Assembly (NCBI GenBank): GCA_951812305.1
Contig: CATOSB010000008.1
Location: forward strand, 496,001-560,000
Reading direction: 5' to 3'
Length of the DNA stretch: 64,000 bases
Origin: an uncultured Paracoccaceae bacterium
Lineage (GTDB): Bacteria > Pseudomonadota > Alphaproteobacteria > Rhodobacterales > Rhodobacteraceae
Shown: positions 53,701 to 61,698 of the stretch, in pieces
How positions within the stretch are numbered: the first letter of the stretch is position 1
Layout: the number at the start of each line of letters is the position of its first letter
Program-made: the position numbers and the translations under genes
Notes under the pieces: generated by a model
What the model was told of the DNA's origin: nothing
The model's database searches: none
Seen by the model: only the letters and a program-made list of their open reading frames with translations

Positions 53701-53739
53701 GACCGGCTCGATGCGGTACCTCATAAAGCCTTCGCTCAT
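50725..53739 (-). CDS. hsdR: Type I restriction endonuclease subunit HsdR
   Basis: A 1,004-residue HsdR. The N-terminal nuclease domain has NGLPMVHVELKRRGVDIREA (E-x-K) and NQIKRYQRDSFWADCGLFEY. The motor has Walker A YIWHTTGSGKTLTSFKAAQL, the DECH box VVIFDECHRSQFGDMHGE, FGFTGTPIF, and motif VI AYSRTNRIL. A helical C-terminus binds the methylase core. Start 53739 follows a GAGG ribosome site; longer upstream readings are not family-like. It is intact, but with hsdS broken and no hsdM in the window it lacks its complex unless another locus supplies one. Confidence 0.93.
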   Translation of the reverse strand: MSEGFMRYRIEPVALSDESTVVAEFAPDDVRKSAHQSEAELEKGFISQLRMQAYEYLPITSEAGLVANLRRQLEKLNKITFSDAEWDRFFATCIAGSNDGIVEKTARIQEDHIQILKRDDGSTKNIYLIDKQNIHNNALQVINQYEVEGARANRYDVTILVNGLPMVHVELKRRGVDIREAFNQIKRYQRDSFWADCGLFEYVQLFVISNGTLTKYYSNTVRDGHLAERRGKRNRQKTSNSFAFASWWADAKNRAITGLTDFTRTFFAKHSLLNVLTRYCVFDVDRKLLVMRPYQIVAAEQILQRIASSTNLRQLGKTAAGGYIWHTTGSGKTLTSFKAAQLARALPEVDKVLFVVDRKDLDYQTMREYDRFEKGAANSSTSTAKLQKQLEDPDARIIVTTIQKLSRFVAKNKRHPVYDAHVVVIFDECHRSQFGDMHGEITRVFRRYHLFGFTGTPIFADNAGSHGNPLRRTTEHAFGDQLHTYTIVDAINDKNVLPFRVDYINTIRMGSSIEDKKVSAIDTERALLAPARIKQVVSYIREHFDQKTRRAASYRHDGKRLAGFNSLFATASIDAAKRYYTEFAEQEKELPSARRLRVGLIYSFAANEEEADGLLSEEEFETEGLDQSSRDFLDAAIRDYNALFGTSFDTSADKFQNYYKDLSERLKNRELDMVIVVNMFLTGFDATTLNTLWVDKNLRAHGLIQAYSRTNRILNSVKTYGNIISFRDLEQETNHALALFGNKDAKSIVLLKPYAEYYKEYQKQIGELVETFPLGEAIIGEAAQKAFIKLFGSILRLRNILTAFDDFEGHEILSERNFQDYQSLYLNLYAEFRSTSEAEKESINDDVVFEIELIKQVEISVDYILMLVEKHLKKSPGEDTKIRSTIERAINASPSLRNKKDLIDQFVDSVSTKAKVDAQWQSFVTAKKAEELDRIIADEGLNADETKALIDNAFRDGAIPVTGTAITKILPPVSRFNKNNSHAVKKQTVLDKLSAFFERFFGLI

Positions 53740-53750
53740 GCAATATCCTC

Positions 53751-53936
53751 TTATCTTTGTCTTGAAGCCTGGTCCGGCGCATCCGCGCCTTCTCTGGCCG
53801 GTTTGCCATTCCGCCAGATGACGGCGTATTGGCCCAGACGCCGTTTTCTCTCCAGGGCCTGGTCGACGGCCCGGCGGAGTGATTCCAGTTGTCGCTGTCC
53901 TTCCGGCGAAGGTACGGCTTCCTTTACGATGTTCAT
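53751..53936 (-). CDS. Small protein between zeta-like gene and hsdR
   Basis: A 61-residue protein: MNIVKEAVPSPEGQRQLESL, RRAVDQALERKRRLGQYAVI and WRNGKPAREGADAPDQASRQ. The start overlaps the end of the zeta-like gene by 4 bp (ATGA) and it ends 11 bp before hsdR, so it is part of the operon. The size and position suit an antitoxin partner of the zeta-like protein. The sequence resembles no antitoxin I can name. Confidence 0.65.
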   Translation of the reverse strand: MNIVKEAVPSPEGQRQLESLRRAVDQALERKRRLGQYAVIWRNGKPAREGADAPDQASRQR

Positions 53937-54517
53937 CGGTTGGCCTCCTCAAGCAAAAGCTGATAGTCGTCGTCATGGACAATATTGCGGACATTGCCGT
54001 GCTGCTCGAACACTAACGCCGGGCTTTCGCCGTCGTTCATGAAGCACGTGCAGCTATCGACGCGATGACTGAATTCGCCAAGCAGGTGGCGCAGACTGCG
54101 TGGAAAGCGCCGCTCGATATCCGTTGCAGCAATACCGTGCCCGCCATGCGCGACGCGTTCGGCCACGCGTAGCGTCGACATCTCGACATTGGGCAAGGCC
54201 AGGTAGATCAGCTCTATCCGCCAACCATCGGCTTGCAGACGCTTGACCAGTCGCAGATAGGCGCGTCCCGCCAGGGTGGTCTCAAAGGCGAAATCCTCGC
54301 GGGCCGCGACGTGCCGCGCGATCTCGCGCATAAAAATACGGCTGGCCGCAAACAATTCCCGTTCAGGCGCGAGCGGCGACAGCCCGGCGGCGATCAGGTC
54401 GGCATTTACAAAACGGACGTGGCTCGCCACCCGAGGCAGGTATTCCAGCGCGAAAGTGGTCTTGCCGGCGCCATTGGGACCGGCAATAATCCAGCAAGTC
54501 GGCACCCCTTTGTTCAC
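53933..54517 (-). CDS. Zeta-toxin-like P-loop kinase
   Basis: A 194-residue zeta-family P-loop protein. Walker A is WIIAGPNGAGKTTFALEYLP near residue 10. FVNADLIAAGLSP and FAFETTLAGRAYLRLVKRLQ carry the substrate-binding residues, followed by the lid with Arg in ERRFPRSLRHLL. Zeta toxins phosphorylate UDP-N-acetylglucosamine, but many zeta-like kinases in restriction operons are uncharacterised. Its start overlaps the hsdS stop by 4 bp, and the 61-residue gene overlaps its end, placing it firmly within the hsd operon. Confidence 0.8.
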   Translation of the reverse strand: MNKGVPTCWIIAGPNGAGKTTFALEYLPRVASHVRFVNADLIAAGLSPLAPERELFAASRIFMREIARHVAAREDFAFETTLAGRAYLRLVKRLQADGWRIELIYLALPNVEMSTLRVAERVAHGGHGIAATDIERRFPRSLRHLLGEFSHRVDSCTCFMNDGESPALVFEQHGNVRNIVHDDDYQLLLEEANR

Positions 54518-55053
54518 GCGGCTTCTCGAAAAGCCAGCAACCGGTCGCGGTAGTGCTCATACTGCTGGCGGCGGGCCTTGATCTCCGCGGGCAGCCCGCT
54601 CCCGAGGTCGTTCACCAGAGCATCGAATTTATCCAGAATGGCGACGATGCGTTCTTGTTCGTCAAGCGGAGGAATGGGAATGCGATATTTCAAAATCGCT
54701 TCTTTGCTGCCTCGCGGCATCTTCGCGCCTCTGGCGTTCTGCATGTTGTAGGCAAAGAAAACATCGGAAGCCAGCAGTTGATACAAAAACTCAGGCACCA
54801 ACTCAGTGAGATACGCATCTGCAATCCGAATGGCCAGTACGTCACCGCTACACCCACCGATATTACTCGCGAGCCATATTTTTTTTAGATATGGCCGAAT
54901 ATTCCCAAGAAGTATGTCGCCGACCTCATACGCTGTTAGTCGCACCGTGTTGGGTGCATGGCTTGCATCTGTTTTTCCAGCGGTATCCGGAAGCAAATTG
55001 TCGACGCCGACGAAGTTGGTTTCATCCAGCTCATTGGCATCAATGCGCGTATC
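54514..55053 (-). pseudogene. HsdS specificity subunit, second target-recognition domain and C-terminus
   Basis: Continuation of hsdS after the IS4 insertion: FVGVDNLLPDTAGKTDASH, YEVGDILLGNIRPYLKKIWL, GDVLAIRIADAYLTELVPEF and the conserved coiled-coil end IPPLDEQERIVAILDKFDAL, then RRQQYEHYRDRLLAFREA. Removing IS4 copy 2 and one GCGCGTATC repeat joins ATFSDTR to IDANELDETN in frame. On its own this half has no native start. Confidence 0.88.
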
Positions 55054-56243
55054 CTTACCACCCTTCAAAATTTCCGGATCTGATTTGACGTTTGTCTGAT
55101 CTGTGTGATTCAAGGAGTCTCCACTGCTGACATTGGAGGCTGGTTTGTTGGGAAATGTTTGTTTTTCAGAGCTTTATTCGAAGGTTGAGGCGGATTTTCA
55201 GGACCGCTTGCTCGGGTATCACAAGTCGCGCCGGGAGGGATTGTGCATCATAGCAAGCGTGATTTTGAACACGCGCAGCGTCAATCTGATGGAAAATGCG
55301 GCTGCTCTGCCCCGCGATATCGGCTCTGTGGACCACCGCTATCAATACATTTCGCGGGTTCTGGGCAATCCTCACATCGATACTGATGAGATCATGCAGG
55401 CCTATGTTGGTGAAATTTTCCGCCGCCAGTGTGAGGCCGGAGAAACGATTGTGGTGGCCCTTGATCAAAGCAAGCTCAACGAAGGGCATGAGGTTTTGAT
55501 GTTATCGGTGCGGATGCGGGATCGGGCCCTCCCGGTCGCCTGGCGTGTACGCCAGACCAAAGGGCCGATTGGATGGCGCGTGCAACATGAGCTTTTGGAA
55601 GCAGTCCGCCCATGGCTCCCGGCGGATGCGCGTGTGTTGCTGGCGGGAGATCGGTTTTATGGAACCGCCCGATTGGTCGCATGGTGCCAGGAGGCTGGAT
55701 GGGACTACCGGCTGCGCATGAAGGGAAATATCACACTGCAACATCAGGGTGGCGAGATGATGACGCGCGAAATTGCCCAACTGATGCCCGAAGGGCTTGT
55801 AAACGCTGAGCTTTACGGAACGGGCGTCTTTAGCAACATTGGAGTGCTTCACGAAGAGGGGCACAAAGAGCCTTGGATTATTGCCATGAATGCAGCACCG
55901 TCCGAGTACAAGGTGCTCGATTATGGAATGCGTTGGGGAATTGAAGCCATGTTCTCCGACTTCAAAACCCGGGGCTTTGAAATTACTCAAAGCCAGATCA
56001 AAAAGCCGGATCGATTGGCCCGCCTCATTTTGGTGCTGGCAATCGCCATGTACTGGGCTGTTTCAACCGGAGCAAACGAAGAGCACCACGTCGCAATACG
56101 CGGCGAAAAAAGGGGATTCGAAAAGCCCGAAGGTCCTTATGCTCTCTCTTCAAGACAGGCCTTCGTGCTATCCGACGATGCCTCGCAGGTTATGCCAAAA
56201 TCCCCAAGCTCTGGGATGTCTGGCTAAATTGAAGGGTGGTAAG
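55054..56243 (+). mobile_element. IS4-family element, copy 2 (in hsdS)
   Basis: The element is 1,190 bp with ends CTTACCACCC and GGGTGGTAAG and the 9-bp target duplication GCGCGTATC (55045-55053 and 56244-56252). It splits hsdS in the linker just at the start of the second target-recognition domain. Confidence 0.95.
55133..56227 (+). CDS. IS4-family transposase, copy 2
   Basis: A 364-residue DDE transposase, identical in all visible motifs to copy 1 (VVALDQSKLNEG, LLAGDRFYGT, YGMRWGIEAMFSDFKTRG). It is intact and oriented against hsdS. It shares the cacgaagagg variant with copy 3 rather than copy 1. Confidence 0.93.
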   Translation: MEAGLLGNVCFSELYSKVEADFQDRLLGYHKSRREGLCIIASVILNTRSVNLMENAAALPRDIGSVDHRYQYISRVLGNPHIDTDEIMQAYVGEIFRRQCEAGETIVVALDQSKLNEGHEVLMLSVRMRDRALPVAWRVRQTKGPIGWRVQHELLEAVRPWLPADARVLLAGDRFYGTARLVAWCQEAGWDYRLRMKGNITLQHQGGEMMTREIAQLMPEGLVNAELYGTGVFSNIGVLHEEGHKEPWIIAMNAAPSEYKVLDYGMRWGIEAMFSDFKTRGFEITQSQIKKPDRLARLILVLAIAMYWAVSTGANEEHHVAIRGEKRGFEKPEGPYALSSRQAFVLSDDASQVMPKSPSSGMSG

Positions 56244-56291
56244 GCGCGTATCTGAAAAAGTTGCAATCTCACCCAACATCGTCCACCTTAT

Positions 56292-56338
56292 CCTTGCTTC
56301 CTTGCTTCCTTGCTTCCTTGCTTCCTTGCTTCCTTGCT
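56292..56338. repeat. Octanucleotide tandem repeat (CCTTGCTT) in hsdS
   Basis: Five complete CCTTGCTT units (56292-56331) plus seven bases of a sixth. On the minus strand it encodes EARKQGSK-type residues. The unit length is not a multiple of three, so gain or loss of one unit would shift the frame before the second target-recognition domain. The present number keeps the frame open. Confidence 0.9.
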
Positions 56339-56388
56339 CATCGAAGGTGAGCAGCGCGTCGCGGTAGTACTGGTACTGCCGCCGACGC

Positions 56389-56592
56389 GCCTCAAGCTCC
56401 GCCTCAAGCTCCGCCTCAAGCTCCGCCTCAAGCTCCGCCTCAAGCTCCGCCTCAAGCTCCGCCTCAAGCTCCGCCTCAAGCTCCGCCTCAAGCTCCGCCT
56501 CAAGCTCCGCCTCAAGCTCCGCCTCAAGCTCCGCCTCAAGCTCCGCCTCAAGCTCCGCCTCAAGCTCCGCCTCAAGCTCCGCCTCAAGCTCC
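56389..56592. repeat. 17 copies of a 12-bp repeat in hsdS (ELEA linker)
   Basis: Exactly 204 bp made of 17 perfect GCCTCAAGCTCC units, read on the minus strand as (ELEA)17. Twelve bases preserve the frame, so copy-number change alters only the length of the helix between the two recognition domains. Four-residue repeats in this position are known in EcoR124I-type HsdS, but with two or three copies. Confidence 0.97.
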
Positions 56593-57016
56593 GTAAAGGT
56601 ATCCAACACCTTTACAATCTCGCGCTGTACTTCCAAGGGTGGGACGGGGATGCGGAATTTCTTCACGAGATTGTCGGGAATGGCGCGGTAGCTGGCCCCA
56701 CGTTCATTGGCTTCTACATATTCATAGAACCGTGCCGTCCCGAGCATATGAAAGAGGAAGTTTGTAAGAACAATCTTGCTGTTTGGGCGAAGAAGGCAAA
56801 AGCCTGTGCTGCAAATCTGCCCGTCGTATTCGCTTGGAATAACTGTATAACGCTTGAGCATGGGGCGCGTTGTCCCAAAAATCACATCACCTTCACGAAC
56901 TATCTGTTGTGCGCGGCTGGGCGCATTCTCCGCTTTGATAGTCGATGTTTCAATGATAGCGTGGGTGATCCGGTCAACGGATGTCAGGTCTATATAACCT
57001 GAGTTCTGGATAAGCG

Positions 57017-57952
57017 CTATATCTGGTATTCGACCTGCCTGATTGTTTCCGGCACGGTTATGGGTCCCATTTTAACTTTGGTTTTCCCGAGCCTATAGGC
57101 TGCGACACACGAGATGAGGTGTACGAATGCGTTGGCAGGCGATCTGTGTCGAGTGTGTTCCAGTCCCATGCTGGTTTTCAACTTATCGAACAGAGTTTCG
57201 ATGATGAACCGCCTTCGCAACAGGATTTTGTTCAGGATTGGCAGGAGATAGTTTTTCATGTTGCGGCGAATGCCGGTGACGAGGTGGAGGCCACGCTGCC
57301 AGAGCCGTTGGAAGAGGGATTTGGAGATATAGCCCTTATCAGCAAATATTTTGCCTTCGAGGCCCGCGATCATGGCTTCAAACGGCTTTCGATCATCGAC
57401 ATTACCTGCCGTGATTTTGACGGCCATGATCTCCCCCTTGTTGTTGATGATTAGATGCAGTTTGAAGCCAAAGAACCAGCCCATTGTGCTGCGACCGCGC
57501 TTTGCCAGCCCCTTGAAGACCTTGTTTCGATTAATGCGGGCATTGTGGCAGACCGCGAGCTTAGTGCTGTCGGCAAAATAGACGCCGGTTTTTTCACCGC
57601 TGAAGCAGTGCAGCAGTATGCAAAACGGCACCATTAATCTTGGCATGAGGCTGACAAACCGACCATAGCTCGGGAGGTTGCCAAAGCAGTCACGGTATTT
57701 CTGCTCAACGCCATAAATCCAATAATGTTTGAAGTCCTTGAACGGCGACAAGTGAAACAAGACCATGATGAACAGGCTCTCCCCCAGGGTCAGCTTGCCG
57801 GCGCGAAGCCTCTGACGACCCGAGGGGATCAACCGGTGGCGCTCCCAGTCCTCGTAGGTTTTTGCAAAATCATCGAGACAGACAAAAAGTGCGGTGTTAG
57901 TGATCGACATGAGTGGCGGTCCATATTGTGTCGCTTTTGAACCTTGAATCAT
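57017..57952 (-). CDS. IS982-family transposase, copy 2
   Basis: A 311-residue transposase with the same motifs as copy 1 (YFADSTKLAVCHN, IFADKGYISKSL, RRRFIIETLFDKLKTSMGLE). It is intact. Scattered substitutions (RAGKLTLG for RSGKLTLG, AAYRLGK for AAYMLGK) show the two copies have separated by several mutations. Confidence 0.92.
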   Translation of the reverse strand: MIQGSKATQYGPPLMSITNTALFVCLDDFAKTYEDWERHRLIPSGRQRLRAGKLTLGESLFIMVLFHLSPFKDFKHYWIYGVEQKYRDCFGNLPSYGRFVSLMPRLMVPFCILLHCFSGEKTGVYFADSTKLAVCHNARINRNKVFKGLAKRGRSTMGWFFGFKLHLIINNKGEIMAVKITAGNVDDRKPFEAMIAGLEGKIFADKGYISKSLFQRLWQRGLHLVTGIRRNMKNYLLPILNKILLRRRFIIETLFDKLKTSMGLEHTRHRSPANAFVHLISCVAAYRLGKTKVKMGPITVPETIRQVEYQI

Positions 57953-58038
57953 GGGGCAACGTACTTGGAAACCCCTCTCACCCCATACTAATCACGGGGG
58001 CATTCAGGCTGGTCAACACGGGGCAAAAGGTGCGCGCC

Positions 58039-58479
58039 ATGGAGAACAACTTCCCAATCAACGAAGATCTCGCTTATGAGAAGATCCGGGACCTCATGTT
58101 CGACATGATGGAAGAGGACCCCAACCGTCTCTACGCCCTCACGGATAAGCTCAATGAACTGGCTGCGCTCCCTAAAAGAACCATGACACTTGTGCTCGAT
58201 CTGATGGCTGCCACTCCCTTTCAGGTGATCATCCCGAAACACGTACGGAAAAATGACCCTGATACATTCAAAGCAGATCACGAAACCGTTTCAAATGTTC
58301 TATTTCTTGGAGAGTTTGGCGGAATTGCCGTTGAACTGGAGCCAAATGAGGCTTTGAGAGAACCGAGGATCATTTCCATAACAATGGTGGAAATCCCTCA
58401 TCGCAACCCTCTGCGAAAAAGGGTCAACGAGTATCGTAAAAAACGAATCAAAAAACTACGAAAAAATTCTGTCGAGTAG
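58039..58479 (+). CDS. Passenger protein of IS982, copy 2, unknown function
   Basis: A 146-residue copy of the IS982 passenger (MENNFPINEDLAYEKIRDLM ... RKKRIKKLRKN). It differs from copy 1 by DPNRLYAL for DPNRFYAL and one silent change (gcagat for gcggat). It is open throughout, with the same AAAGG ribosome site. The family was not recognised. Confidence 0.75.
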   Translation: MENNFPINEDLAYEKIRDLMFDMMEEDPNRLYALTDKLNELAALPKRTMTLVLDLMAATPFQVIIPKHVRKNDPDTFKADHETVSNVLFLGEFGGIAVELEPNEALREPRIISITMVEIPHRNPLRKRVNEYRKKRIKKLRKNSVE

Positions 58480-58580
58480 TGCACTGGTGACGCCAACGTC
58501 TTATCCAGTATCGGGGTTAGGTAATAAGCGGAATTAAGCTGAATTCGCGGGCAATATGTCGCGGTTATTCGCCTTTAAGG

Positions 58581-60098
58581 GTAACTCCCAAGCACCCTGT
58601 CCGATAGGGTTGCGGGGTTTTGTTCCGTCAGAGCCGTGCGATGATCTGAGGTGGTGACAGGGTCAGGATTTCCAGGATGTTGAACCGGTGTTTTCTGGCC
58701 GTCGAGATGACGGACCTGATGTCGGCGAAGACCCGCGCGCCCTCGAGGGTGCGGAAGGTGCCCGAGATTTTCATGCGCAGCTTCATCATGCGCAGGTCCT
58801 GTTCGGCCTGATTGTTTGTGAATGGGACCGCGAAGTCGGCGATGAATCGCAAAACGTCATCGCGGTAGTCACGCAGGCGGAGGAGCAGGTTGTGGCCTGG
58901 CCGCCTGGCTTTTCGGCCGCGGGTGCCGGGGCTTTTGGCCAGCGGGGGCTGGCGTTCGTGGAAGGCGAGCCCCTTGGCGAGGATCGCCATGTATCTGGTG
59001 ACTATACCCTGGCGAACCAGTTCCGGGAGTTCGGTCTCGCCTTGATCCTGAGCCGCGCATCTGAGCTGATTGGCGCTATGAAGCACTGCGCTCATCTCCG
59101 TCGCCCAAGGCTCTTTTTCGATCTCTTCGATGGCCTTGAGTTCGCGCAAGTGATGCGCCCCGCAGAGGGCGTGGGCGTCCACTCCGCTCATATGGGCGTA
59201 GTAGGGTTTTCCAGTGATCATGAATGATCGTCCCGCCGGTCAGGAAGGTTGGAACAGCACCGCGTTTGGCGCTGATGCGGTAATGGGTGAAGGCGGTATC
59301 GCAGATCGTGTGCAGCCAGTGCAGCTTGCCGGCAACACGAAGTCCGGTCTCGTCCAGATGCCGAACGCCGCCTTCGGCAAGCCGGGCGAGAATGTGTTCA
59401 ACCACGACACCCATCTTATTTGCCGCGCCGCGCGTCCAGTTGGTCACGCTGGCCGCGCACAAGCTGGTGGCCCCAAACAGGTCGCGCATAAGCTGGCAGA
59501 CCCGATCCTCGGGTATCAGCTGCTGAACATTGCAATAGACCGCCACTGCCCGCATGCGCGTGCCATATTGCACATGCGCGGCCACGCCATCGGGAAAGCC
59601 AGCCGTCGTCGTGGCTCGACAATGGTCGCAACAATAAACCGCCGCCTGATGCTCGGTGACCTCCAGGCGTGGCGCAGGCAAGTCGAACACCTGACGCTTC
59701 TCGATCCCTTTCACCATCTCCGCCGTCAGGGCGCTCTGACAGGCGCTGCAATGCGTCGCCTCATGCCGTTCGACAAAGTCGGGTGTTGACGTCTGGCGCA
59801 GGGTGTCGCCCCGGTGGCCAACTTGGCCGCCACTTTTCTTTCCGGATTTGCCACGCAGGCTGCGCGGGGCTGGCTTCTTCAGGCCATCACTTGAAGGGGG
59901 CTTGCTGCTATTGCTGCTGTTCTTGGCCAACTGTCGGCGCAGGTCCGTGATCTCTTCCGCCATGCTCGCCAACGCAGCTTCAAGCTCAGCGATCCGACGC
60001 AGAGCCGTGGCGAGAAGTTGTTCAAGGGCGGCAACCTGATCCATCCCACCACTGATTCAGAGAAATCAACCCGGCGCCACAGAATTCAGACAAGAAAG
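58581..60098 (-). mobile_element. IS66-family element, tandem copy A (right end missing)
   Basis: It starts GTAACTCCCAAGCACCC at 58581, preceded by CTTTAAGG (58573-58580). It runs to 60098, where copy B starts directly with the same terminus. Its own right terminus is missing. The matching outer terminus and second CTTTAAGG (61699-61706) lie after copy B, so the pair behaves as one insertion with an 8-bp duplication. It carries only tnpC, as in the ISBst12 branch. Confidence 0.85.
58628..60044 (-). pseudogene. IS66 transposase TnpC, copy A, frameshifted
   Basis: Same protein as the intact copy B, but one extra T in the run at 59207-59210 (GGGTTTTCC against GGGTTTCC) breaks the frame after TGGTIIHDHWK. 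The two halves read separately: 59076-60044 for the N-terminal 296 native residues and 58628-59221 for the rest. Otherwise the DNA appears identical to copy B, so the frameshift followed a very recent duplication, or is a sequencing error. Confidence 0.9.
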
Positions 60099-61698
60099 GT
60101 AACTCCCAAGCACCCTGTCCGATAGGGTTGCGGGGTTTTGTTCCGTCAGAGCCGTGCGATGATCTGAGGTGGTGACAGGGTCAGGATTTCCAGGATGTTG
60201 AACCGGTGTTTTCTGGCCGTCGAGATGACGGACCTGATGTCGGCGAAGACCCGCGCGCCCTCGAGGGTGCGGAAGGTGCCCGAGATTTTCATGCGCAGCT
60301 TCATCATGCGCAGGTCCTGTTCGGCCTGATTGTTTGTGAATGGGACCGCGAAGTCGGCGATGAATCGCAAAACGTCATCGCGGTAGTCACGCAGGCGGAG
60401 GAGCAGGTTGTGGCCTGGCCGCCTGGCTTTTCGGCCGCGGGTGCCGGGGCTTTTGGCCAGCGGGGGCTGGCGTTCGTGGAAGGCGAGCCCCTTGGCGAGG
60501 ATCGCCATGTATCTGGTGACTATACCCTGGCGAACCAGTTCCGGGAGTTCGGTCTCGCCTTGATCCTGAGCCGCGCATCTGAGCTGATTGGCGCTATGAA
60601 GCACTGCGCTCATCTCCGTCGCCCAAGGCTCTTTTTCGATCTCTTCGATGGCCTTGAGTTCGCGCAAGTGATGCGCCCCGCAGAGGGCGTGGGCGTCCAC
60701 TCCGCTCATATGGGCGTAGTAGGGTTTCCAGTGATCATGAATGATCGTCCCGCCGGTCAGGAAGGTTGGAACAGCACCGCGTTTGGCGCTGATGCGGTAA
60801 TGGGTGAAGGCGGTATCGCAGATCGTGTGCAGCCAGTGCAGCTTGCCGGCAACACGAAGTCCGGTCTCGTCCAGATGCCGAACGCCGCCTTCGGCAAGCC
60901 GGGCGAGAATGTGTTCAACCACGACACCCATCTTATTTGCCGCGCCGCGCGTCCAGTTGGTCACGCTGGCCGCGCACAAGCTGGTGGCCCCAAACAGGTC
61001 GCGCATAAGCTGGCAGACCCGATCCTCGGGTATCAGCTGCTGAACATTGCAATAGACCGCCACTGCCCGCATGCGCGTGCCATATTGCACATGCGCGGCC
61101 ACGCCATCGGGAAAGCCAGCCGTCGTCGTGGCTCGACAATGGTCGCAACAATAAACCGCCGCCTGATGCTCGGTGACCTCCAGGCGTGGCGCAGGCAAGT
61201 CGAACACCTGACGCTTCTCGATCCCTTTCACCATCTCCGCCGTCAGGGCGCTCTGACAGGCGCTGCAATGCGTCGCCTCATGCCGTTCGACAAAGTCGGG
61301 TGTTGACGTCTGGCGCAGGGTGTCGCCCCGGTGGCCAACTTGGCCGCCACTTTTCTTTCCGGATTTGCCACGCAGGCTGCGCGGGGCTGGCTTCTTCAGG
61401 CCATCACTTGAAGGGGGCTTGCTGCTATTGCTGCTGTTCTTGGCCAACTGTCGGCGCAGGTCCGTGATCTCTTCCGCCATGCTCGCCAACGCAGCTTCAA
61501 GCTCAGCGATCCGACGCAGAGCCGTGGCGAGAAGTTGTTCAAGGGCGGCAACCTGATCCATCCCACCACTGATTCAGAGAAATCAACCCGGCGCCACAGA
61601 ATTCAGACAAGAAAGAAAAAAACACGCGCAAAATGGCAAATTCGACTCACCATAAAACTGACAATAACACTCAAACGTGGGGGGTGCTTGGGAGTTAC
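60099..61698 (-). mobile_element. IS66-family element, tandem copy B (complete)
   Basis: A 1,600-bp element with inverted repeats GTAACTCCCAAGCACCC at 60099 and GGGTGCTTGGGAGTTAC ending 61698, followed by CTTTAAGG (61699-61706). It holds an intact tnpC and about 80 bp of AT-rich right-end sequence that copy A lacks. It lies head-to-tail with copy A. Confidence 0.88.
60146..61561 (-). CDS. IS66-family transposase TnpC, copy B
   Basis: A 471-residue IS66 transposase. The N-terminal coiled coil (LRRIAELEAALASMAEEITD) leads to RRQLAKNSSNSSKPPSSDGL, a zinc-finger region with HCSACQSAL and YCCDHCRAT, and the DDE core: VRHLDETGLRVAGKLHWLHT, GVDAHALCGAHHLRELKAIE and FTNNQAEQDLRMMKLRMKIS (final Glu). 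It is complete. Accessory tnpA/tnpB genes are absent, as in the ISBst12-type branch. Confidence 0.93.
   Translation of the reverse strand: MDQVAALEQLLATALRRIAELEAALASMAEEITDLRRQLAKNSSNSSKPPSSDGLKKPAPRSLRGKSGKKSGGQVGHRGDTLRQTSTPDFVERHEATHCSACQSALTAEMVKGIEKRQVFDLPAPRLEVTEHQAAVYCCDHCRATTTAGFPDGVAAHVQYGTRMRAVAVYCNVQQLIPEDRVCQLMRDLFGATSLCAASVTNWTRGAANKMGVVVEHILARLAEGGVRHLDETGLRVAGKLHWLHTICDTAFTHYRISAKRGAVPTFLTGGTIIHDHWKPYYAHMSGVDAHALCGAHHLRELKAIEEIEKEPWATEMSAVLHSANQLRCAAQDQGETELPELVRQGIVTRYMAILAKGLAFHERQPPLAKSPGTRGRKARRPGHNLLLRLRDYRDDVLRFIADFAVPFTNNQAEQDLRMMKLRMKISGTFRTLEGARVFADIRSVISTARKHRFNILEILTLSPPQIIARL

Larger units (their letters stand above)
56244..56996 (-). pseudogene. HsdS specificity subunit, first target-recognition domain and repeat linker, 5'-truncated
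   Basis: The frame starts at the IS982 junction: YIDLTSVDRITHAIIETS, QQIVREGDVIFGTTRP, CLLRPNSKIVLTNFLFHMLG, ERGASYRAIPDNLVKKFRIP, then VPPLEVQREIVKVLDTFTE. Instead of the usual short helix, a run of (ELEA)n follows for 68 residues, then ARRRQYQYYRDALLTFDEQG, the octanucleotide-encoded (KEARKQGS)n and RWTMLGEIATFSD. The first 20-30 residues are lost to IS982. Upstream hsdM is absent. It is broken at both ends. Confidence 0.88.
56997..58517 (-). mobile_element. IS982-family element with passenger gene, copy 2
   Basis: The element is 1,521 bp, near-identical to copy 1. The left end is ACCTGAGTTCTGGATAAG. The right end reads CTTATCCAGTATCGGGGT, with two changes from copy 1. Flanks differ (CTATATA before, TAGGTAA after), so no target duplication remains. 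The 55 bp after it (58518-58572) are unidentified. Confidence 0.88.

Noticed and set aside
50725..53994. Longer HsdR reading from 53994
   Set aside because: The first 85 residues overlap the small 61-residue gene in another frame and do not look like HsdR. A GAGG site supports 53739.
55502..55990. 162-codon minus-strand frame repeated in all three IS4 copies
   Set aside because: It is the antisense of the transposase and is conserved only because the IS copies are nearly identical.
56389..56592. Possible CRISPR or minisatellite of non-coding origin
   Set aside because: The units are contiguous 12-mers without spacers and encode a regular ELEA helix in frame within hsdS.
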